Shown here piece by piece: positions 1 to 5,235 of a DNA stretch of 7,349 nucleotides. This DNA is from CAWJEL01 sp964647255 (lineage in GTDB: Bacteria > Chloroflexota > Anaerolineae > CG2-30-64-16): positions 1 through 7,349 of the forward strand of contig CAZYGI010000127.1 of assembly GCA_964647255.1 (NCBI GenBank), written 5' to 3'. Below the pieces are notes generated by a model, which was not told the origin of the DNA, ran no database searches, and worked only from the letters and a program-made list of their open reading frames with translations. Made by a program: the position numbers and the translations under genes. The number at the start of each line of letters is the position of its first letter. Within the stretch, counting starts at the first letter, position 1.

Positions 1-603
1 GATCTCGGCCAGGAACTCGTCGTCCACCTCCGCGGTGCCGCGCTTGCCCGCCTTCGCCTCCGCGAACTTGTCCAGCGCGCCCTGCCACACTACGGCCTTG
101 CTGAAAATCGCCGCAATTTCATCCCAGCGCGCCACATAATCGCGGAAGGTCAGCAGCAGGATGCGTCCCGCCGATGCCTTGTCCGTGGCCGCAGGCTTGG
201 ATCGGCATTCGTAGACTGAAAGCTCCTCGAAATCGGTCAGGATCGAGAGCGGCAGCTTGGCGCTCCATGCATAGCGGCGGAGCTGGTAGGCCGGCTCGAT
301 GCCGTGGGTGATGTCCACCGCGGGCTTCTTGGCCTCGACGAAGAACTTGCGCTCCCGGCCGATGCGGAAGGAGTAATCGGGCGCCTTGGTCGCGCCGGCC
401 ACCCTCACCTTGTCCTCGTGGACCACCTCCTTGTACTGTTCCGCGAACCCCTGGACGTTGTTCACGTCCCAGCCGAGCGCGGTGAAGAAGGGGTCAATGA
501 ACTGGTGGCGGACCGCGGCCTCGCTGAACGCGGGGTCGCGGTACTGGTCATAGTTGCGCTCGAAAAGCTCAACGAGCTGGACGATCTCGGCGGGTGCGGG
601 CAT
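1..603 (-). CDS. N-terminal part of a restriction endonuclease (type IIG / HsdR_N-like), cut by the window edge
   Basis: An open frame of 201 codons starts with ATG at 603 and runs off the left edge without a stop, so only the N-terminus is visible. The protein should cut DNA. Residues about 1-130 look like the nuclease domain at the front of Eco57I-type single-chain restriction-modification enzymes, also related to the HsdR N-terminus. I see the PD-(D/E)XK site as P75-D76, then E90-A-K92 (in FFVEAKKP), followed by QLRRYAWSAKLPLSILTDFE, where Q107 and Y111 fit the usual QxxxY element. The segment ending GTAEVDDEFLAEI resembles the linker that precedes the methylase domain in this family. The start is supported by GAGG six bases upstream and a strong promoter 60 bases further up. 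The methylase and target-recognition parts would lie outside the window. A nuclease-only or type I R subunit cannot be excluded. Confidence 0.82.
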   Translation of the reverse strand, partial: MPAPAEIVQLVELFERNYDQYRDPAFSEAAVRHQFIDPFFTALGWDVNNVQGFAEQYKEVVHEDKVRVAGATKAPDYSFRIGRERKFFVEAKKPAVDITHGIEPAYQLRRYAWSAKLPLSILTDFEELSVYECRSKPAATDKASAGRILLLTFRDYVARWDEIAAIFSKAVVWQGALDKFAEAKAGKRGTAEVDDEFLAEI

Positions 604-665
604 CGGCGCCTCACAGTGGGGTGGTGGATGGAGTCTGACGTTTTGCAGTGTCGCACTGGTCGGGG

Positions 666-694
666 ATTGTAGCATAGCCGGCTGCGGGGGTCAA
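666..694 (-). promoter_or_regulatory. Promoter of the restriction enzyme gene
   Basis: On the minus strand TTGACC (689-694) is followed after exactly 17 bases by TACAAT (666-671). The -10 box is preceded by TGC, giving an extended -10. This is close to the sigma70 consensus and points at the ATG at 603, predicting a leader of roughly 55 bases. Confidence 0.7.
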
Positions 695-734
695 TCGCCG
701 AAAAATGCACCCACCCGGTCCCACGCGCAACACG

Positions 735-763
735 TTGACAGGCCGCGCGGCCCATGATAAAGT
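735..763 (+). promoter_or_regulatory. Promoter of the CBS-CBS-ACT gene
   Basis: A perfect TTGACA (735-740) is followed after 17 bases by TAAAGT (758-763, four of six matches to TATAAT). Transcription would begin near 770. The in-frame ATG at 754 would then lie inside the promoter and could not be the start codon, which supports translation from 820. Confidence 0.7.
741..752. promoter_or_regulatory. 12-bp perfect palindrome in a promoter spacer, possible operator
   Basis: GGCCGCGCGGCC is its own reverse complement and fills most of the spacer between the -35 and -10 boxes of the CBS gene promoter. A repressor bound here would block RNA polymerase. In DNA this GC-rich such palindromes also arise by chance, so the operator reading is only a suggestion. 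Confidence 0.25.
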
Positions 764-806
764 ACCCCCGAACCCCCGTGGGAGACCGCCACACGACGCC
801 ACAAGA

Positions 807-816
807 AAGGAAGAGG
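807..816 (+). promoter_or_regulatory. Ribosome-binding site of the CBS-CBS-ACT gene
   Basis: The purine-rich stretch AAGGAAGAGG has AAGGA ending eight bases before the ATG at 820. No comparable site precedes the upstream in-frame ATG at 754, so this site decides the start. Confidence 0.65.
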
Positions 817-819
817 ATC

Positions 820-1464
820 ATGTTCGTCGGCCGCTACATGTCACACACCCCCAAGACCATCACCCCAGATGCCAGCGTGGCCGAAGCCACCGACCGGATG
901 CAGCGCGAACACGTGCGCCGCTATCCCGTCCTGGATGAGCATGGGCGGCTGGTCGGCATCGTCAGCCTGGACGATCTGCTGCGCGCATCGCCGTCCGCGG
1001 TGACCTCGCTCAGCATCTGGGAAGTGAGCTATCTGCTGTCCCAGGTGAAGGTGAAGAGCGTGATGAGCAAGAAGGTGATCACCGTGGCTGAGGACACCCC
1101 GCTCGAAGAGGCGGCCCGGATCATGCTGAACAACAAGATCGGCGGTCTGCCGGTGATGCGAGGCAGCGCGCTGGTGGGGATCATCACCGAATCGGACATC
1201 TTCCGCATCTTCAGCGAGATGCTCGGCGCCACGGCGAGCGGCATCCGGCTCTCGGTGCTGGCGCCGAACGTCAAAGGCGCGGTCGCGCGCATCGCCACCG
1301 CGATCTGGCAGGAGGGCGGCAACATCCTGGCGTTCAACATGTTTGCGGGCGATGATCCCAGCAACTGGGGCGCGCATCTCAAGGTAAGCGACATCAGCCC
1401 GGAGAAGCTCGTGGCGGCGGTCACGCCGGTGGTCGTCAAAGTGCTGGACGTGCGCGCGAATTAA
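820..1464 (+). CDS. CBS-domain pair plus ACT domain protein, AcuB-like
   Basis: This 214-residue soluble protein has CBS motif 1 at about residues 1-56 (begins MFVGRYMSHTPKTITPDASV, then RRYPVLDEHGRLVGIVSLDD). CBS motif 2 is at about 77-134 (VKSVMSKKVITVAEDTPLEE, then GLPVMRGSALVGIITESDIF). An ACT-like domain follows at about 141-210. CBS pairs usually bind adenine nucleotides such as AMP, ATP or S-adenosylmethionine, and ACT domains usually bind amino acids, so it is probably a small-molecule sensor without catalysis. The same order occurs in proteins annotated AcuB, but no acetoin genes are nearby and I infer no pathway. The start at 820 follows from the ribosome-binding site and from the promoter overlapping the earlier ATG at 754. 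Its TAA lies four bases from the stop of the convergent membrane-protein gene, with no terminator hairpin visible between them. Confidence 0.88.
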   Translation: MFVGRYMSHTPKTITPDASVAEATDRMQREHVRRYPVLDEHGRLVGIVSLDDLLRASPSAVTSLSIWEVSYLLSQVKVKSVMSKKVITVAEDTPLEEAARIMLNNKIGGLPVMRGSALVGIITESDIFRIFSEMLGATASGIRLSVLAPNVKGAVARIATAIWQEGGNILAFNMFAGDDPSNWGAHLKVSDISPEKLVAAVTPVVVKVLDVRAN

Positions 1465-1468
1465 CCGT

Positions 1469-1975
1469 TCAGCGCTGCGGCGTCGCGAGGAGATCCCACG
1501 CCACGCTCGTCCCGAGGAAAACCAGCAGGGTCAGCAGCAGCCCTTCCACCTGGAGCGGCTTGATGTCGGCTGCGATCAGCTTGACCGCCTCGGGGGCGAC
1601 CGCGACCACGGCCACCAGCGCATAGAGCAGCACCGTGACCCAGCGACCGGCCGCGATGAACCAACCGCGGTACGCTGCGACGGCCCCCGGCCCCTCGGCC
1701 CGCACCGTCCGGGTCAGATAGAGGATGGCGGCGATGGCGAAGACGGACGCGAGGATGAAAGCCAGCCGCCAGATGATCTTCAAGTCACCCGCGGCCAGCG
1801 CGGCCAGGCTCATCACACCCGGCGCCAGGAACGAGAGGTGCACGCAATACGCCAGCCGGCGCCACCCCGGCCGGGCCATCCACTCCTCGTGGCGGAATTG
1901 CACGACCGCCCACCACAGGCCCATCAGGGTGAAAGAAAATCCAGCTACGGTTTGATAGAAAGCATCGGCATTCAT
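1469..1975 (-). CDS. Small multi-pass membrane protein of unknown function
   Basis: I do not recognise a named family for this 168-residue protein. It has about five hydrophobic segments, near residues 7-27, 42-62, 68-88, 109-127 and 143-163, linked by short charged loops (RHEEWMARPGWRR, LTRTVRAEGPG). It has no signal peptide cleavage site and no obvious catalytic motif. The start ATG at 1975 has AAGGAG eight bases upstream. The gene begins 33 bases after the response regulator gene on the same strand, with no promoter or terminator visible between them, so it is probably the last gene of the kinase-regulator operon. It may be a target of that system or an accessory membrane partner of the kinase; both are inference from position. 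Confidence 0.8.
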   Translation of the reverse strand: MNADAFYQTVAGFSFTLMGLWWAVVQFRHEEWMARPGWRRLAYCVHLSFLAPGVMSLAALAAGDLKIIWRLAFILASVFAIAAILYLTRTVRAEGPGAVAAYRGWFIAAGRWVTVLLYALVAVVAVAPEAVKLIAADIKPLQVEGLLLTLLVFLGTSVAWDLLATPQR

Positions 1976-2008
1976 ACACCTGGCTCCTTGAATCAGTCAC
2001 ACTCACGA

Positions 2009-2653
2009 TCACAGCCCGGTCCTGCGCGCCAGGTCCATGGCCTGCGCCCGGTCGGCCACCTGGAGCTTGGCGAAGATGTTGGAGACGTGGTTGCGCACGG
2101 TCTTGAGGCTGACGACCAGGTCGGCGGCGATCTCCTGGTTGGTGCACCCGCGGGCGATCATTGCCAGGATTTCGCGCTCGCGGTCAGTGAGCTCGGGGAA
2201 GGGGGGCTGCGCCGTCGCCGGCCGGCGCAGCGCAGTGAAATACCCCATCATCCGCTGGGCGATGGCCGGGCCGAAGATCGCCTCACCGCTGTGCACCGCG
2301 CGAATGGCGCGCAAAATTTCAGCCTTGTCTGCGCCCTTGAGCAGATAGCCGCGCGCACCGGCCTGGAGCGCGGCGAACACCGAATCGTCGTCCTCGAACA
2401 TGGTGAGCACCAACACCCGAATGTGCGGCGCCTGCGCCACGATCCTGCGCGTCGAATCAATGCCATTGCCGTCCGGCATATGCAGATCCATCAGCACCAC
2501 GTCCGGTTGGAGGCTGACCGCCATGCGGGCCGCTTCCACGCCGGTGATGGCTTCGCCCAGCAGCGTCAGGTCTGCTTCACGGCGCAGCATGGCGCGCATG
2601 CCGTCCCGGAAGGATGTCGAATCGTCGGCAATGAGGATGGTGATTGGATCCAT
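2009..2653 (-). CDS. NarL/FixJ-family response regulator
   Basis: This 214-residue DNA-binding regulator is presumably phosphorylated by the kinase encoded just upstream. The receiver domain (about 1-122) has the acidic pair D10-D11, phospho-acceptor D56 (in VVLMDLHMPDGNGID), T84 and K106 (in GYLLKGA), so every key receiver residue is present. A linker of about 30 residues leads to a LuxR-type helix-turn-helix at about 153-199, with LTDREREILAMIARGCTNQE and then KTVRNHVSNIFAKL as the recognition region. I chose the ATG at 2653 because the receiver's first strand (MDPITILIADD) begins there and GGAGAAGG lies nine bases upstream. An earlier in-frame ATG at 2686 adds residues encoded by an intergenic hairpin and is rejected. 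The gene lies 60 bases downstream of the kinase stop. Confidence 0.95.
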   Translation of the reverse strand: MDPITILIADDSTSFRDGMRAMLRREADLTLLGEAITGVEAARMAVSLQPDVVLMDLHMPDGNGIDSTRRIVAQAPHIRVLVLTMFEDDDSVFAALQAGARGYLLKGADKAEILRAIRAVHSGEAIFGPAIAQRMMGYFTALRRPATAQPPFPELTDREREILAMIARGCTNQEIAADLVVSLKTVRNHVSNIFAKLQVADRAQAMDLARRTGL

Positions 2654-2671
2654 ATGGGTACGCCTTCTCCC

Positions 2672-2704
2672 ACGTGCCTGGCACATGCGAAGTGCCAGGC
2701 ACGT
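2672..2704. repeat. Perfect 13-bp inverted repeat with 7-base loop between kinase and regulator genes
   Basis: ACGTGCCTGGCAC (2672-2684) and GTGCCAGGCACGT (2692-2704) pair perfectly around a 7-base loop. In the operon transcript this GC-rich hairpin ends one base upstream of the regulator's GGAGAAGG ribosome-binding site. There is no U-run after it in either direction, so it is not a standard intrinsic terminator. It could set the kinase-to-regulator ratio by mRNA processing, stabilising the kinase message or shaping access to the ribosome-binding site, or it could be a copy of an interspersed palindromic element. Confidence 0.8.
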
Positions 2705-2713
2705 CTCGTGATT

Positions 2714-5111
2714 CTATCCTGGCAACGGCAGCCACACCCACACCGTCGTCCCCTCCCCCACCTTCGACGTGACCGTGCACTCCCCGCCTAACTCGGCGGC
2801 CCGCTCGCGCATCGAAACCCGCCCTACGCCCGCGGCCGAGTCGTGCGGCGCGCCCCGTCCGTCGTCGCTGATTTCCAGTTCGACCTTTTCGCCCACCGTC
2901 AGCCGGACCCAACCCCTGTGCGCCCCGGCGTGGCGCACGATGTTGGTCAGCGCCTCGGCCGTGATGCGGTAAATAGCAACCTCGACCGCTGCGGGCAGCG
3001 CGGGCAGGCGATCGGACAATTCGCACGTGATGGCCAGGTCGGCGCTCCGGGAGCGTTCGGCAAGCAAACACAGGCTGGCTGCCAGCCCCAGATCGTCCAG
3101 CGCGGGCGGCCGCAGATCGTACACCAGGCGGCGGATGTCGCTGATCGCCGCCTGGATGTCGCCCTTCAGGCCAACCAACATCTCGGATGCTGATCCTGTA
3201 TCGTAGTCCAGCTCATCACGCGCCGCATCTACCTTCAGGGTCAGGCTCGCCAGCGCCGGGCCGAGGCCGTCGTGCAGGTCGCGGCGCAAGCGGCGGCGCT
3301 CCTCCTCGCGAGCGGCAACGAGACGCTCACGCGCGTGTTGGAGGTCGGCAGCCAAGCGCTGCGCCTGCCAGGTCTGCTGCGCGGCGAAGAGCGCGACGCT
3401 GGCCTGCTTTGCCAGGTCGTCCAGCAGCCGGCGGTCGAGCAACGAGAAGGACTCGCCCGGGCCGCGCGGGGCCAGGATCAGCTCACCGACCGGCTGGCCC
3501 TGGTGGAGCAACGGCAGTCGGACCAACGGGTAGGCAGGCGGCTGGCCCCAGACGGCCAGCGGCGCTTCCGTGTTTGTGTTCGATGTCGCGACGTCAGTCG
3601 CTATCTGTGGGGCCGAACGGCTGAAGCCGTTACTACGAGCTTCCACGTTCGATGTCGCGACGTCAGTCGCTATCTGTGGAGCCGAACGGCTGAAGCCGTT
3701 ACTACGAGCGTCCGCGTTCGATGTCGCGACGTCAGTCGCTATCTGTGGGGCCGAACGGCTGAAGCCGTTANNNNNNNNNNNNNNNNNNNNNNNNNNNNNN
3801 NNNNNNNNNNNNNNNNNNNNNNNNNNNNNNNNNNNNNNNNNNNNNNNNNNNNNNNNNNNNNNNNNNNNNNCTACGAACGATCAACGCGACATAGGGCAGC
3901 TTGAGCGCCGCGGCGATGGATTCCACGATGGTGGGCGCCACTGCGTCCGGCGCCAGCGCGCCGCCCAAACGCTGACCCAGCCGAGATAACACTGCGTACG
4001 GGTCATCACGCTCGCCGTACATCAACCGATTCACTGCTCGTTGCAGGCGCTGCCGCACAGGCTGGAACAGCACTGCAACGACGCCGGTGGCCAGGAAGAA
4101 TGCCAGGGGACTGTTGCTGGCCCGGAAGAGGGAACTCAGCGCGCCGACAATCAGCACGTAGAGGCCCATGGTGAGCGCGGTCAGTGCGCCCCAGACCAGC
4201 GCGCGGTTGATGACGAAGTCCAGATCAAATAGATGGTACTGCAGGACCGCGATGCTGAGGCAGACCGGGAAGACCGCCAGCGAAATCGCCAGGAGCGCAG
4301 GCCGGAAGAGCACATAGAAGGTCTCGCCGATGTCTTGGGCAAAGGGTCGGGGCCAACCGGGGCTTTGGGCCCACGCCACCGCACCGTAGTAGATCATCAT
4401 GCCGACCACCGCCAGCGCCAGGCCGACTGCGGTCCATTTGAGCTGCTGGCGTTCCACGAGATCGCGACTGCGCCGCAGACGATAGCCCTGGGCGAAGACG
4501 CCGGTGGCAAACCAGGCCACGCCGAAGACAAAGGACGCGATCGGGGTCGCGCGCCAGGTCGGGCCGTCGAGCGGGTTGAACGGGGTGCGCGGCACGAAGG
4601 CGCACACGGTGATGTAGGTGATCCAGATCGGCGCCAGCCAGCGGGTCCAGCGTGGGGTAAAACGGCCGTCTGGAAAGATATAGAGCAGCACCAGCGCGCC
4701 CGCCATCTCCAGCGCCCGCAGCGCCCAGACCGGCGCGTGCAAGGCGGGGATGCTGGCCGTCTGCAGCGGGCTGATCAGGGCGTCGCTCATGCCGGTCTCA
4801 ACTGCGCCGATGGCCGCCAGCGTCATCGCCAGGAACAGCGCCATCGGACTGCCCGGCTTGCGCACCAGCAAGACCGCCGCGCACGCGAAGAAGACCAGCG
4901 CCATCCCGACCTCGACGGCCAGCGTGCTCCGGGCCAATGCGTTCGACGAGAGGCGGAGGTGGTCGTACCAAATGGAAACGCGCTGCAGTTCCTCCAGCCG
5001 CGCCGGGATGCCGAGCAGCGAGACCCCGAACGCAGTCAACAGAACGGCCGCGCTGAGGACTTGCAGCGCGAGCAGGTAACGCGGCGTGATCTGGGTCAGC
5101 CGTAACGGCAT
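2714..5111 (-). CDS. Membrane sensor histidine kinase (HPK7 / HisKA_3), GAF domain carrying an in-frame repeat array; crosses an assembly gap
   Basis: This sensor kinase autophosphorylates on histidine and passes phosphate to the adjacent regulator. Counting the 100 N as zero bases gives 766 codons (765 residues and stop). Residues 1-365 hold several membrane segments, with LYIFPDGRFTPRW near 143-155 and QYHLFDLDFVINRALVWGA near 291-309. A GAF domain starts near 374. After LPYVALIVR (405-413) come at least 2.8 units of a 23-residue repeat. GAF then resumes at PLAVWGQPPAYPL and LPLLHQGQPVGELIL. A coiled coil leads to RRDLHDGLGPALASL with phospho-acceptor H580, then the ATPase domain with N690 and DDGRG at 716-720. 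The ATG at 5111 is chosen for its AGGAG six bases upstream and promoter at 5166-5194. The sequence as supplied shifts frame only because 100 is not a multiple of three. If the gap holds something other than repeats, the gene could be broken. Confidence 0.88.
3578..3770 (-). repeat. Tandem 69-bp palindromic repeat array (2.8 units visible) inside the kinase gene
   Basis: Units occupy 3578-3646, 3647-3715 and 3716-3770, the last cut by the N gap. Unit 1 and the visible 55 bases of unit 3 are identical. Unit 2 differs from unit 1 at three positions (3680 and two near its end). Each unit contains two small hairpins: GCGAC-GTCA-GTCGC (3588-3601 in unit 1) and AACGGCT-GA-AGCCGTT (3616-3631). The period of 69 is a multiple of three, and in the kinase frame each unit reads as a hydrophilic peptide ending SNGFSRSAPQIATDVATSN. 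Three of the six frames through the unit are free of stops, including the kinase frame. I recall similar GGCTGAAGCC...CTACGA palindromes as interspersed repeats in Chloroflexota, but have not checked this. Confidence 0.95.
3771..3870. other. Assembly gap (100 N)
   Basis: Exactly 100 N, the usual placeholder for unknown gap length. The left edge ends GAAGCCGTTA and the right edge starts CTACGA. Together they recreate the repeat text GCCGTTACTACGA found twice in the array, so the true content is probably zero or a whole number of extra 69-bp units that the assembler could not resolve. Confidence 0.95.
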
Positions 5112-5117
5112 GAGCAG

Positions 5118-5122
5118 CTCCT
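5118..5122 (-). promoter_or_regulatory. Ribosome-binding site fixing the kinase start
   Basis: AGGAG on the minus strand lies six bases before the ATG at 5111. The in-frame ATG at 5129 has only a weaker GGTGAG next to it. All longer starts lie upstream of the predicted promoter or inside the lipoprotein gene. Confidence 0.65.
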
Positions 5123-5165
5123 GGACCATCTCACCAGCCCTGGCGGCAGGATCGTCAATGAGCGC

Positions 5166-5194
5166 ATTATGGCACACGGTGCGAGTTTGATCAA
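5166..5194 (-). promoter_or_regulatory. Promoter of the kinase-regulator operon
   Basis: On the minus strand TTGATC (5189-5194) is followed after exactly 17 bases by CATAAT (5166-5171), with four and five of six consensus matches. It predicts a leader of about 47 bases before the ATG at 5111. The -35 box overlaps the palindrome TTGATCAA (5187-5194). This promoter makes the operon independent of the lipoprotein gene upstream. Confidence 0.65.
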
Positions 5195-5235
5195 CCCTGC
5201 CGCAAGAACAGCGCTGCTTCAGGTCCAGCCAGGGT

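Noticed and set aside
754..819. A 22-residue N-terminal extension of the CBS protein from ATG 754
   Set aside because: The ATG lies within the promoter spacer, has no ribosome-binding site, and the extension is not CBS-like.
1838..2791. Long plus-strand open frame opposite the response regulator
   Set aside because: It is antisense to a regulator with all key residues present, and its translation is a low-complexity H/R/A/G/Q-rich shadow typical of GC-rich DNA.
2714..3646. A separate 310-residue soluble kinase starting at GTG 3646
   Set aside because: The GTG is just a codon within the repeat unit, has no ribosome-binding site, and the reading frame continues through the array into the GAF half across the gap.
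3578..3770. CRISPR array
   Set aside because: Units are directly adjacent with no unique spacers, and the whole 69-bp period is conserved.
3272..3989. Two plus-strand open frames running through the repeats
   Set aside because: They exist because the 69-bp unit happens to be stop-free in two plus frames. Their flanks are antisense to the well-supported kinase.
5187..5235. AACCCTG/CAGGGTT pairing after the lipoprotein stop as a terminator
   Set aside because: The arms are only 7 bp with a loop of about 30 bases and no following U-run.
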